The notes beneath the pieces are model-generated. The model saw only the letters and a program-made list of their open reading frames with translations. It did no database searches and was not told the DNA's origin. A program made the position numbers and the translations under genes. A stretch of DNA of 64,000 nt from Stenopsyche tienmushanensis (lineage: Eukaryota > Arthropoda > Insecta > Trichoptera > Stenopsychidae), in NCBI GenBank assembly GCA_008973525.1, contig WACJ01000046.1, positions 744,001-808,000 of the forward strand, given 5' to 3'. Below are positions 12,180-24,864 of the stretch, in pieces (within the stretch, counting starts at the first letter, position 1; each line of letters begins with the position of its first letter).

Positions 12180-12500
12180 GACCCTCATTTAATTTGTAAT
12201 ATGGTGTAACGGGACCGTGTTACAAAGCTCTCTTCTATTTAAAGCCATTCCAGTGTGTTTGTAAAGGAATCCAAATATTGTTTTAACTCCCTGAATTCCG
12301 TGTTGGCAAATATTGTTGCATCCGTGGGGGCAGTTGGTGGGTCCAACAGTTCGTGGGCGCCACAATTCCACAGTTTCATCTCACCTCACGTGTTCATCTC
12401 CACCGGAGCTCTCTTTGGGCGTTGAGGCCCTTAGGTATTCGTATAGTTGCCATTCCCAGGCGTACCTACTCTTCAATTACAATCCACGAGTTTGCTAATT
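12180..12500. other. G+C-richer island, possible regulatory DNA or short exon
   Basis: This block is visibly richer in G+C than its flanks and contains CACGTG and several CpGs. Open frames of 60-61 codons exist on both strands, which is expected of G+C-richer DNA and is weak evidence for coding. On the minus strand a possible short exon runs from about 12433 (after CCTAAG) to about 12389 (before GTGAGA), encoding ASTPKESSGGDEHV. It cannot be tied to any gene. Confidence 0.25.
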
Positions 12501-12879
12501 AAATGATGCATGTACCTCTCTGCGATCGTCGAAAACTATTAGCATAAACCTTTTGCGACCACAAGACCACATTTTATCATCTTCAAAGGAGAAAAAATAA
12601 AATCTTAATGACAAACAATTTTTGTGTTTTTATTAACCCATTTAAGAATAAAGAACATTGTAATTATAGGATATTTGTTTAAATTATATGGAAACTGTTG
12701 ATATTTTCCAATTGTCTTATACCATGGTTGCACAAAAATGATAAAGATGTTAAAAAAATGTTTAAAAAGATCCTTTTTGTATTTTTTCTTACATTTGTAA
12801 CTCACATATTTAGAATACTGTTCCCTTTTTTAATTCAGTTAATATTTTTTCTATCCACAGGATATTAGTACCATTTATA

Positions 12880-14110
12880 AGGACTTTCAAAGAATGTTGC
12901 ATCGTTGCATTTTTCGATATCACACAGGTATTTATTAAAGTATGGCATGCGTCTCTTTAAAATAAGGATACGTCTGCCGTTTGACTTTTGCTTCGTACTA
13001 AAATCCTATCTTATAAACAGATAGTTTTATGTAAAATACCAGAACGAAGCCACTTCACTACATGATATTCAATCTGGTATTCCCCAGAGTAGCGTACTGT
13101 ATAGTCGACTTTCCGACAACAACCCCTAGAAATATGGTTCAATAAGCTATCCAGAAGAGTCCTCTTATATAATAATATATCAAACATATCGGAATGCATT
13201 TAGACAGTTCGTTAAAAAGATGTGATAAAATAATATACATTCGGCCCTGGTAATATGCATTAATTAACAAACAATTAATTAACAGTCATGCATTAATTAA
13301 AACTATTTTAATACAATCGATCAACCGTTATTATCTTTTAAAAAGTTGTTGAGTTTCATCACTGCACAGATTTTTGGAAGCTATAACAATCTATTACCAA
13401 CTATCTTTTACGATGTTCATACAATTTTAATGAATTTCGTTTAAAAAAAATACCATTGGAGTCTTTCATCCAGATCATGAGAGTTTTGTTCATCTTTTAA
13501 ATTATAATTAAGAAATTATGTACAAGCAATGTATTTTGCATTAACAAACGATCCTGCATAAACTGTGATTCTTTTATGGTTTTAAGTTTTTGTATCGCCC
13601 TAATTATTGCTTCATTACGATTCAAAGTTTTAACCATTGATGACGATCTCGTAGAATTTTTCAATTCAGAGGGTTAATCAAGTCTTATACGCAATATATT
13701 ATTTGATTTTTATTATAAAACTATCGTATAAGAGCTGTGTTGTATAAGTATGTCGCAATTCATGGGACGTGTCAAATCAAAAGCATATTATATTATACAA
13801 GGATCTAGTAAACTGCTATACATAATCACCTTTAATCCAATTAGGACATATGAGGTATAGATCTGTGTTAACGCATCGACCTTCAATATTGACATTCTAC
13901 AGAATTTTCAGTCTGAAGTGTTGGATATGATAGCCGATACTTCCTAGTTTGTGATAACCAACATGAAATATATTGAGGTAAACATGGCCACAGTTAGATA
14001 GGAAATTACGAGTTAAGGCATAAGCTACAGGAAGATATTGAACGTGTTTAGATGAAATACTGGCCAAATAAAGACAAACAAGTAAAAGTGCTTTGTAATG
14101 AAAATCTTAA
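12880..14110 (+). mobile_element. Jockey-like LINE relic (reverse transcriptase and C-terminus)
   Basis: Three blocks in the correct order identify a Jockey-type non-LTR element. Near 12894-12958 is CCIVAFFDITQVFIKVWHASL (family CVAAFLDVSQAFDKVWH.GL). Near 12970-13110 in another frame is LKSYLINR.FYVKY then IQSGIPQSSVL (family LKSYL.DR.F.VK...SGVPQGSVLGP). Near 13790-14050 is QGSSKLLYIITFNPIRTYEV then STFNIDILQNFQSEVLDMI and a decayed C-terminal region. The catalytic YADD segment between about 13.2 and 13.7 kb is not recognisable. Multiple stops and frameshifts make it inactive. The 3' boundary is approximate. Confidence 0.78.
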
Positions 14111-15420
14111 ATCCAAGTACTAGAATAGTAACAAAATATTTCATGAATTATATTTAAGAAAGTTGGTTTAATGTTAAGAAAGAAGAATTAAGTTAACAAA
14201 GAAATATCGTTGCTGTATTTTGAGATAATGTTATATTTTTAAAAATAAAACGACCAATATAAAGTGTAGCTTGATAAACATTGATCTTTCAAATATCACA
14301 AATTAATCGTGTATACTAAGAAGCTTTTTTTGATTCAGAAATTATTAAACATTATTTTAATAGAATATATTTACGGCTCGATAGTTATGGCATTATACTA
14401 GGAGTAAAAATACAAGATAGTTACAAAGAATATCTTCTGACATTCGAGAACTTGATATTCGTGATGCTGAATTGTTCAAGATGCACATCTGCAAGACTAT
14501 AAAGTTCAACAACTGTCTGAGCTTATCTCGGGAGAAAACTGATCAGTATGAATATCGCATATATGACAATCTTCAATTTTAGCATGCTTTGAGCATATAT
14601 TCTTGGTGTATGTGGAATAAATTATTTTCGTCTTCGAACGGAGAGACATACGGAATACTTAACAGAAGCTTTTTTCGTCGCATAACAAGGGCTTTGTACT
14701 TCGTTTGTGAGGTGCTGAAAAGCTAAAATTGAAATATATTTCCATAATACAGCTGCTTGAATTGTTCTAGTGAAATATTTTAAAATGTCTCAATGAATTG
14801 ATATTAAATCGAGATAGACATGTTTTCTCTCCTTCAAATTCGATATTGATAAAATTATTTTTTTTGTGTGAATCCATCGTTGAATCAAATATTTAGTTTA
14901 GACCAGCTTTAAATAGTTAAAAAAAACACCAACATGAAGAGTCTTCTTAAAAAAAGGCATGATTTTTTTTCATATTGAAAATGGATTTTAATTTAAAATA
15001 AGCGAAGGCTTTGGCGGTGAAAATCGCTGATTTCTTATCTTAAGCTTTTCTCGACTTCAAAAGGAAAGCCAAGAGAAATTTATTATTCCGATCATGAAAC
15101 AATAATTTTGTTTAGCCGCAGACCTGACTCCAAAGACCGCTAATTGAATTAAGACTGATAAAGGGGTTGGTCAAGTAATAATTTCTCACCACATTGGGAA
15201 AGCTTTTGTTCAGTGCGTTTGATTCCATTTATTAATTGATGTATTTAAATTCGAAGTTTTATTTTGTACCCAATTTGAATGCTTTATAATGTTTTTGTGG
15301 TGTACCCACTTTAATAATTTTATTCGGTCAATTTGGTCAATGTACATACTTGTGTTTAATCGTATTCCTTTTGAAGGTTATCTTATTAAATGTGTCTATA
15401 TTTTCGATATCAAGTGTTGG
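14111..15420. other. AT-rich non-coding sequence
   Basis: No feature could be supported. No open frame of note and no repeat match to the other elements in the window. Confidence 0.4.
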
Positions 15421-15590
15421 TATTGTGGCTTAGATTATGGATTCGTATTGTAAAAGGTTCGGGTTCAAATCCAGATTGTGGAAAAAAATTTCACCGTACA
15501 TACACGTACGTAAAAAATGACTATAGTTTGTAAATCATTATTTCAATTCCACTATTTGAAACCAAGATCGATTGAATAAAAAAAAATAAT
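15421..15590 (+). repeat. tRNA-derived SINE copy
   Basis: The head reads TGTGGCTTAGATTATGGATT (box A-like), with GGTTCGGGTTCAAATCC (box B-like) 29 bp later. CAGATTGTGGAAAAAAATTTCACCGTAC follows. The head is closer to a canonical tRNA box B than in any other copy here. The body beyond 15540 is diverged. It belongs to the same family as 4253-4450. Confidence 0.7.
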
Positions 15591-18500
15591 TATCATTTTA
15601 AATGTGAATTCTGAATGGGCGAATGTATCAAAAATGATGTATTAAAGCAAAACTCAAAGAGCAAACTCAAACAGAACATTCATTTAAAGACCACAAACAA
15701 ACGATTCATCAAAACGGAGCCCAACAGTTTGTATTGAAAAATAAAGAGCGCTGATGTTATACATTTCTCATTTACAAAGGAGATAAAATAACTTTTGTCT
15801 GCGAAGTTCATAAACCCTCAAAAATCACTTAATCTATACTCGAGTTCATTGTTTACGACAAGACGAAGAAATTGATTTATCAAATGTTTGCCCAATTTGT
15901 GACCGAGTACATTATTATGGCAAGTATGTGTGCTTCGACTTAATCTGTCGAGCCATAAATATAGTTCCATTGGGGGTATTAAATGATTCATCAACTGTCT
16001 GTCAACACTGCCAATCAAATTTAGTCACTATCACCCACATATCAGGAACCCTAAATGTATCCTAAAGTCTTGGGAAGAACCGATATATTGATGAAAGTGT
16101 ATCGGATGCTACTATGAAGCTGGATTTCAAATCTCAAATTGATGACCGAAATAACAATTAATTTACATTGCATAACTTAAATCAATATTTTCGCAAATTT
16201 CATTACACCGTTACAAATATAAATGCGTTTCTTCGTCATGCTGTTCATTTAGACGGAATTTAGAATTAATACCGCAGAATTAAGGGGAGAAGGAATATTA
16301 GATCGAACACCTTCAGGAGCAAAAGACTCAGCCGTGAGGAAGACATAGACTAGAATATATATTTATTGAACGAGATCAGCTACCTTTTTATCATTTTTTA
16401 ATCAATTTTTGATACTATACAGAATGAACCAAGTAAATCATCTCGAAAATGTTTTTAAATCAAATACCTCTTGATTTTGTATTCAAATAACGATCGCCAA
16501 ATATGATTCAAATATTATATACGTATAAAATTACATATTAATAAATCCTTCTTTTTAACATCTATGTATTTTTTATGCGTTATATGTATTCTCTGATATC
16601 GAATTTTACATATAGAAATCAGATAAAAAAACTAGTCCATTTGTAAATATATGGATTAAAAAATGCGTTTTCTAGTATTTAACATGCATTGTCCATATTC
16701 AATATTGATTTTCCGACTGCGCCCGTGCAGCAATTGTCCTCTTCAAACAATTTATAAAATTACAGCATTAAATGCGTTTGCCATCATTTTTGATAGAAAA
16801 TATAAATAAAGCTCGAAAATAAAGGGGTCTCTAACTGCATTTCAGCCATATAAATTCACTTTGAAATCGAATCAGCGAATCGTTTTGAATACCGATCGCA
16901 ATTACGACCGAAACGACTCGCCATTGCAGAAAAAGAGTAAAACAAATACGGTGGCCCAGAATAGATTATAAAAATTAAACTCGTCAGTCGGATTAGCATA
17001 TAAATGGAAAAAGTGCATCTCCGGTGCATATCACTTTAAGGTTGTATGCATTTCCGGAATGAAACTTTCACAGCAATTTGTTACTTCATTTCTCAAATTC
17101 TCCGTCGAAACGAAGCGGCCTTAATGGAATAGAGTTTCTTGCTTAATGTGTTTTCTTTACTTGGGGAAAATTTACTTACTTGTTTGCCAACGCTTCAGGT
17201 CTCACTTTTTTACGGACTGAGACTTTTTTGTAAAATTGTTAAGGTGAAATTAAGGCTGCCTTGTGGGCTTGAGGGGGAAATTGAAAACGAACACAAAGTC
17301 TTGGATAATCTTTGTTCTTTACTAGATAAAGAGATATGCGGTAATGCGGAAAATTTAATGAATTGATATCATCAACTTCAAGAGTCGCAAAATCAAGATA
17401 ATTTATTCAGTTTCTTAATTCGTAAACAACAATAGTTCCTTGACTTATTGTGTCATCGTATTATTAGCTTGTACCACAATTTCAACAGCTTTAAAATTAC
17501 TATATAAGATCTTCATTTAATACCGTATAAAAGCGTAAAATTTCACGGACAATCGGCTTGTAACTACTATTATACTCATAATATGTCAAAAAAGCAACGA
17601 ACCCAAAATTGTCTTCTGTAATAAGTTGACATAAAATTCTTTCATAAAATGACAATGTTTGGATAAAGAGGAAGTTTATGAATAATTTGGAAAGTGACCA
17701 GGATAAAGCTTTAACTAATTCAACTTATAAAATTTGAATAGGATAGGTTAATTGAGTATTAAAAATAAGATAATTTGAACAACACACTTAAAAAAAATTG
17801 TAGTTCCCAATTTTTCATGTAAATAATGTTCTTATAATTTAATTTTGTAGTATGTGCTTTAATGACTTAAAAAAATAATAATCAGAGAGTTAAGGTGGAC
17901 TTTTTTAATGAATTAATTTTGCAGAATTTAGCTAGATGTTATAAAATCTCAAAAATTTGAAGAGCCTAACAGTGATGAAAATTTACAAGAAATCTTGAAA
18001 AAAAGTCGAATAAATGTAATTTTAAATGCTAATGATAATGAAAAATCGGTGTTATTTGAGTATTTTTAATACTTCGTATTTAGACATTTTCTGTGTGGTG
18101 TATTAAAAAAAGTATATTTAATTAAGCTTCTGTATTTTTTAACGCACAATATATGTTTGTATGAACATGGATTTATATTGTGGAAACATATAATCGTGAC
18201 ATAAGAAGGCCCAGAATATTTTATTTTGTTACATTTTTTTGTTCCATGTTACAGAAAACATGTTTATATAATTCATCAATATTTTTTCCGAACAGAGCGA
18301 TCCAAAATTAAATGAGCTTGGGCTTTGGGGGCTCAAGCGCTGTAGATTTTTCCCAAGAGTGTCAAATGCCGGTTATGAATACCAATAATTATCTTTGGGG
18401 AGTAAAAATTCATATTCCTCCATTCATGCAGAAATGATTAAGTAGTTATGTGGAAAATTGTTATAAACATCTGTACGATCTTCAGAAGTATTTATTGTTC

Positions 18501-20150
18501 ATTAATTTTTAACACATTAAGAGCGCATCTCGGAAAAGCATAATTTGGTAGGCGCGGAACGACGACGCTCATTTACATTCAAAAGGACAAATAATGTCTC
18601 CTTTTGTGGTCAAAATGAATGCGGGATCGGCGTGGCCGAAAATAGGGATGAGATGAATGGGCTCTGATTATGAGTCGTAAATCTCTCCATAAACAGAAAA
18701 TTGCTCTATCAATCAGACCTCAACGAAAGGTAACTTGGGGATGTGGAAGCTGCGTGGGAACGCTTTCTTCCTGCGAAAGGAGCAACTGAAATATGTAACG
18801 AACTCTGAAAAGACTTTCACCTTGCTACAATAATTATAATTATGTCGCATTCTTAATTATGGTTTATATTAATATACAAAGATGTTCATGATTTATTAAC
18901 CATTAATTTAATGGCTATTCAGATGAAATTCATGATAAAATACAATGACATCCGCCAAATCAAGTGTTTTTCTCAGAAAAATAACATTTTTGTCCACAAC
19001 ACAACATTAATATCAAATTGAAACTCAGATGGTTTGTAGAACTTTTATTACTGTTTTTATTTTTATAATTAATAATTTATTTCAAATTTCAAAAGTACAA
19101 ACTAGTATATTCCGTATATTACGTCCAAATTGCATAAGAATCTGCATGCGGTTAAACAATTGTATTCTGGATGTTTATTTTTAAAGCCTCAGACAAGAGA
19201 GAGACTTCAGCTGCGAGACTCGGTTGAGACAGTGCTTTAATTTTCTTTCTATGGAGGATTCAACCCATTCTCTCTCTGCTAAAGCCTATAATCCTCCCTC
19301 ATCCCTTCGTTATATTAGGGAATACCAAATGAACGCTCCGAAATTGTAGGTGATAATTAAAACGCCGTAACTTTTACAAAACATAATTTATTCAATCAAA
19401 GTAATCTTTATTAGCTTCAATAGTCTTTTATCAATGAGAAAATTCACACTTTTAGAATCATTAAAGTCTTCGAATTCTCGAATTATCTCGTCCCGGGTTC
19501 GGAACCTTTTATTCCTTAAACATTATTTCAAGTGGTGATACATATTTACTATAATTTGCTGCTTAATATTTAGTTTCTGATGCATACTTTCAATTTCAAG
19601 ACAATAATATTCAATCATAATAGATTTTTTTTTGAGTGTAAGGAATAATGTGTTTTGACCTTTTTTGTTCGCCATATTCATGACACAAAAATTTTACAGA
19701 ACCTTTCTTAACATGGGAAATTCCGAATCTTCATATGATATGCGCTAATAGAAATTTCGCGTAGAGGTAATTTCAACGCATGCTACACATATTTTATGCA
19801 AAATATTTATATTATTTTTCTATAACTTAAACGTACATCGTCCTAATTGTTTTTAAAAAAACTGTACACTGTACAATTTTATACAAATATTTGTTTACTT
19901 TAGGAAAGTTACTGTAAACATATGATGATATTTATCGAGAAATGGAGGAGAAAACTCATATAAAATTCGCAACTGTGGAAAAAAAACGGAAAAATCCATT
20001 TGCGTCAGCTTCGATACTGAAATAATTTAAAAAGTTAAATTGCATTGCAATATGACGACAAGAAGCGTCACAATATAATTGATGAGTTCAATCATCTACG
20101 TGAAAAGTGAACAGAAAACAACAGCCATACAAATTGTAATTTAAAAGGAA
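15591..20150. other. Long non-coding stretch with two G+C-richer blocks
   Basis: No gene was recognised in about 4.5 kb. Blocks near 16.85-17.37 kb and 18.53-18.83 kb have more G+C and CpG than the AT-rich background and carry short open frames (75 codons at 17139-17366) without resemblance to known proteins. They may be regulatory. The stretch is downstream of the N-acetyltransferase gene, whose poly(A) signal is at 20157-20152. Confidence 0.35.
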
Positions 20151-20151
20151 C

Positions 20152-20157
20152 TTTATT
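20152..20157 (-). terminator. Putative poly(A) signal of the N-acetyltransferase gene
   Basis: AATAAA on the minus strand, about 50 nt beyond the stop codon at 20209-20207. Position and strand fit a cleavage/polyadenylation signal, though the hexamer is common in AT-rich DNA. Confidence 0.45.
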
Positions 20158-20206
20158 TTTTAGGTGAAAATAAAAACTAGTATACCACTTTGATAGTATT
20201 AAAAAT

Positions 20207-23200
20207 TTAAGAATGATTTAAATCTGCTTTATGATTATTATCGACAATCGATGATATATTCATGGCCATAAGAGCAGCACTATGACTTCCACTTCCAGTA
20301 TCAAAATAATATCCCTGTTCTTCTTCGAAATATCTAATATAAAATATTTCATTGAGTTTTTTCAGACCAAGGCTTTGTGCTAATTGTTGAGTTCTAGCTG
20401 AGGTGAAGATGCCAGCAACGACAGGAACATTCAAAGACATCGCCATACGTATTGCACATTTGTACATTTCCAGACCCAATCCTAAAAAAAAAACAGAATG
20501 ATGAATAAATTTTTGATGCTCTCAAGCAAAAGCGTATTTTTCCACATTCAAAATTGAGAAAAGTCTGCGAAAGACGTTGGAATGTTAAGCAATTTTGCTC
20601 GACGGCTCGTATGAAAATATTAATTTTCCAATGAACGGTTAATATAAAAAGGTCGAGGATTTTCTCATTGTTTTTAGGGGTGAAAATTTTCCTCAGTCAC
20701 CGAACGAAAAAGGATCTCTTGTTCCTAGCGATAAGCACCTGCCGTCAATATTAAATTCATATTTAATAGTTTGATAAAATTCTGGATGCGTAAAAATCGA
20801 CTGGAATGCCTGAATATTAATGCGACCTTTATCTGATCCCAAGGACGAGCGTTCTTCTCAGGACAGAGGCTTTGAACAATATTATAAATTAAGACGGAAT
20901 TATGCTTGGGGAAAAAATTCTCTTAAAATAAAATTTTGCGAAAAAATATCATATGCTATTAATAATATTTATTTTAGCATTCGAATGATCCACAAACTCA
21001 GATGTATAAAAGTAATTTTATTATTCAACGGTTATTTTAATCATAAAAATATTATTTGAATCTCATAAAATACAAATTTTATTTAAGGTATTACTAATAT
21101 TTGATATAATATATATTTGTAATGGAACTCTTATACAATGCAAAAAGCTTGTGTATTATTCATTAATTCGTTTATTGTTTGAGTGATATTGGCAGCATTT
21201 AAAAAAGTTATAATGATATTCAGAAGCAAACGCCAATTTATGTGGTAATGATTCGGAATGATCCGAATTTATCAAAATTTATCAAATGCTAGAAAATGTA
21301 TTATTCAAATATTTATATCAACTCCGTTTGCTACTAATTAACACATTAGTTTTATCTGAAGTCCTTCAAAATCAATATAACGACGTTTGAACATTTGAAA
21401 CAGTGAGTGGCTATGATATATCAAGAACTTACTCAGGTCATTGATGGGCTCCTAATTATCATTATTCGTCTTTCATATTTAAACAGTAATAAACCTATAT
21501 TTTTGATTTGTTTTGATTGATTGAAGATCTGATTAACTTAAACAATTTACATGAACTATTTATGTTCTATTATAATAAAAGAACTCATAGGCGAACATAT
21601 ATTATTAAGTTTTTAATACAATATATATATCCAGGATCTTGGAGGTCCCAGCATAGATTGACCGTGTCCATAAACGCCCCTCGGTATATTTCAACGACGT
21701 ATCCCACTTAGTGCAGGCCTGGCTTTTAGTTAAAAACCGCTGTCTAAGGTATTTACCGGCTACGGCAGGCTTAAAAGTCGGTGGAAGAAGAATTTGCAGA
21801 ATTCTTAAAGGCCCAGAAAGACGACGATGGAATGAGGAGGTGCACAGATGAGGTGTGCAAAATAAGCCCGTCCAAAATGGAGGACCTCCATTGTGAAATA
21901 TGTAATTTATTTAAAGCATTCCCAGGCCGCGGCAGGAGAGGAGGGCGTTTCTACGACGGCAAGAAATTTGCTCGTCAAATATTTAAAGATTCGGTTTCAA
22001 TTAACGCGTTGAAAGAGCACTCACCCTTCGGAAAATTCGAGGCAGTAGCGCCGATTGGTGAATTTTCACGTTTCCATTGGCAGCCAGTAAACATTAGCCC
22101 CGGTTCGAATGCTGCCAGGAAACGGAAGTACATGATAACGGACCCAGTTTTACTTATTACTCTATACGCTCCAGTAATCTGGTGCAATTTGCTAAAATCA
22201 AAATTTTTGTCGCGAAAATACAAGATGGGACTTATCTGTGTGATTGAACCCTCTAATTAGTATCATCATTCATTCATTATAATGATCCTTTAATAGTTAA
22301 GTATTTGTGTGTTATAATAAGCATGCATAAAATGCTCAGCATCAGCAAACATCAACTTAATTTCACACGTTTAACTAATCATTAAAAATATTAAACAAAT
22401 GTTTAAGGGAGCACAACATCTTTAAAAGCTTAACAGAAGGAAATTCTCCAACTTTAACTATTTTTTGGAAGAGTTACATGCACTGATTTGTATTCGAATC
22501 ATGATTTTAATAGGTCCTTGTTTTATCAAGATTCCAATTCAATTAAACGAAGTTTGCTCTGCTTACTAAATTGAATTTCACTAACAACCTTTAGTATTTC
22601 GTATTTTTTAGATCTAATCGACATTGTCGTTATAAGCTCCCTGTGCTATTAAAATAATCAATGGTTTAATACACAAACATTATATTCTTATTCCTTATAT
22701 TTTATATTAAAATAAGAAACTTCTACGTAATTAATCAGTATTATAATTCAAGTATTAAACATTGTTTTTAGCGAAACTCTTTTTCGGAAGATTAAAAAGG
22801 CAAACATGTCAAATATCGTCAATGTGATTCATGATAAATTGTTTATTTGAAAATTTGTATGCTATTGTATTATCTTGTATGCTCGCAATGAATTCAGTGA
22901 TTGGAATTCATATAATGGAAATATATTTGTGAGATTTTCAATGAAGATTTTAAGCTAAAAGATGAAGCTGTGTTTGTGTAATAAATAATAAAATAGGTAA
23001 GCAACTGATCTGGTGGTGACGTTGGAGTTTCTCTTTTCGTGACGTTTAAGCCAATTTACCCTGCCACATCTATAAAAGTTTCATTTCAAAAGACCCTCTT
23101 ATAAATATTAAATGTTCAACGGATTATTGTCGATATAATACCTAGATAAAATAAATACTTACCTTGTTGTCTAAATTTTGGATGAATAGCTAGAGTATAA

Positions 23201-23819
23201 AGTTTAAGATATTTCATTGTTTTATATATTTTATGTATGTCTACAGGGTTTTCTAATGTATTATAAAATTTCATTATAGTTGCAAAGTGTTGGCCAGATC
23301 TTATTTTCACTTTGCTGAGAGTCCTTGAAAAGGTTTCTGCAATAAGAAAAATTTAATCATTTTATGCTCTATCAATATTTATGCAATGAAAAAAATATTT
23401 ACCTCGATCTACTATTCTCAATATCATCACTCCTATTAAAATTCCTGTTGCTTCTTCTACGGCTACTAAAGATGTTTTGTCTTTCATCTGTATCTTTGTG
23501 TTGGAGAGATATTCAATTACAGAGTCTTCGTCTTCCATAAAATTTATACATTTGTATATAACCTTAAAATTCATGTTTAAATTCATTAATACACAAAGAA
23601 ATATATTTATTTGTAATAAAAAAAAATGTCGATGAAAGCATTGATTACGTGTGTATTCAAGTAATAGTCTTTGATTAGCTCTAATGCCTCTTCGTATCGT
23701 TTTTCTTGCAGGTCTTCTATCCTGACACCAGATTCCAATCTGGACCACACAATGGGTGCTTTGATCCTCGTTTCGAGTTCATTTGTATTATCTTCCTCTT
23801 CTAGCTCATCATCCAACAT
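20207..23819 (-). CDS. Arylalkylamine N-acetyltransferase-like GNAT protein (4 exons, complete)
   Basis: Exons on the minus strand are 23819-23649, 23562-23403, 23336-23163 and 20481-20207. All introns are GT-AG (86, 66 and 2,681 nt) and the phases join to 260 codons including TAA, giving 259 aa. The N-terminus is acidic (MLDDELEEEDNTNELE). IVWSRLESGVRIEDL and RYEEALELIKDYYL follow, the usual opening of insect arylalkylamine/dopamine N-acetyltransferase-like proteins. TSLVAVEEATGILIGVMILR forms the central strands. Motif A (acetyl-CoA binding) is LAIHPKFRQQGLGLEMYKCA, split by the long intron, and SARTQQLAQSLGL and YFDTGSGSHSAALMA follow. Such enzymes move an acetyl group from acetyl-CoA to amines in sclerotisation, pigmentation and neurotransmitter turnover, but the substrate here is unknown. 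The frame is open for at least 12 codons before the ATG, so an upstream exon is possible. Confidence 0.9.
21630..22260 (+). other. G+C-richer island with a 159-codon open frame inside the GNAT intron
   Basis: This block stands out from the AT-rich intron by higher G+C and many CpGs. The plus strand is open from 21781 (a GTG, no good ATG start) to 22260, with acidic and basic patches (EEEFAEFLKAQKDDD, RGRRGGRFYDGKKF) and no domain I recognise. The opposite strand is also open for 82 codons. It may be a worn mobile element, a small gene, or non-coding conserved DNA. I cannot choose between these; coding is less likely than not. Confidence 0.3.
23000..23086 (+). repeat. Unclassified dispersed repeat, copy A
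   Basis: GGAGTTTCTCTTTTCGTGACGTTTAAGCCAATTT and the sequence up to about 23086 match the reverse complement of 59345-59412 with few differences over about 65 bp. The copy lies in the long intron of the N-acetyltransferase gene. No coding or tRNA-like head is visible, so the class is unknown. Confidence 0.55.
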
Positions 23820-24860
23820 TCTTCCTGCTTCTTGTAATACTAATGATACTAATTGAAGGAATATTTAATTTTCCTGGAAGATACAACAAAAGATCACAGA
23901 AGATTGAAAGGACAAAATGTAGATGAAATTCTATTGTCAGAATTGAAACAAAAGATATAAATATATTTTTAAATTAAATACATGTTGAAATATATTTATA
24001 TATTGAAGTAAATTGCAAAAATTGTCTTTTATAATTGACATGAATTTGACCTAGATTTAAAATTAAATTTAGGGCATTCCATTACGATTTTCGAAGAATT
24101 TCGCTTCCTAGCGAAAACAATTAAAAACATTTTCCAGGAACTTTGTGTTTTCCGCGCAGGTGGAAAATTTATGACAATGCACGAAAATTTCTTTGCACAA
24201 AGCCTTATGTTCACACAGGAAGAAGTATAATCTCAGATTTATTTGGAATTGTGAGCGCTAAAGCCTTCCGGCGGTGCTGTTACATCGGACGCCTATAAAA
24301 AGGACTGCAATAATAATGTTCCTAAATTATAACGACTAAAGCACACGCTAAACACTCCCCCTTTAAATTTATGCAAAGACGGAAATTAATCAAAATAAAT
24401 TTATCGCCAAAAAATGTATTTTATCTGAATAATATTTTAATGCCTAAAAATATGATAATCATTAAAAAAAACTTTAAATGTTATCCGTAAAGATTAGAAA
24501 TAATTCAACAAGCAATCGATCGTTAATTTTGACACTGTAAAAATCATAAAATTATAATCATTTTGATAAAGATGTGTTAAGCAATTTCTAATGACACTCT
24601 AATACTCACGTATTAGAAAATGGCTTAGCTGATTTAATTGTAAATCATTTATAAAGTACATTGTTATGAAAATAATAAATTGTCGAATTTAGAGATTAAT
24701 ATAATTTATTATTAAAATTTGTAATAATTATTTCCTGAATAAAAATCCAAATGATATTTGCATCAACAGGAAAAGTGAACAGCATTATTATAATTAATGT
24801 TCTTTATCATTAATAATTGATTTACTTTTTTTGCTTCAAATTACTCATATACACTTTTAA
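23820..24860. other. Upstream flank of the N-acetyltransferase gene
   Basis: This holds the likely promoter side of the gene. A G+C-richer spot at about 24245-24360 includes CCTATAAAAAGG on the plus strand, which points away from the gene, so it is not an obvious promoter for it. The remainder is AT-rich with no supported gene. Confidence 0.3.
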
Positions 24861-24864
24861 TGAC

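Noticed and set aside
13011..13199. Minus-strand open frame of 62 codons
   Set aside because: Shadow of the plus-strand Jockey-like reverse transcriptase relic, whose SGIPQSSVL motif is on the opposite strand.
15422..15490. A functional tRNA gene at the box A/box B motif
   Set aside because: No acceptor stem or convincing anticodon arm can be drawn, and the same head recurs with a common non-tRNA body at other sites, so it is a SINE head.
23671..23856. 61-codon Ser-rich plus-strand open frame
   Set aside because: Antisense of exon 1 of the N-acetyltransferase gene; the serine run is the complement of the acidic stretch.
24285..24305. TATA box CCTATAAAAAGG as promoter of the N-acetyltransferase gene
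   Set aside because: It is on the plus strand and points away from the gene; TATAAA-like strings are frequent in this AT-rich DNA.
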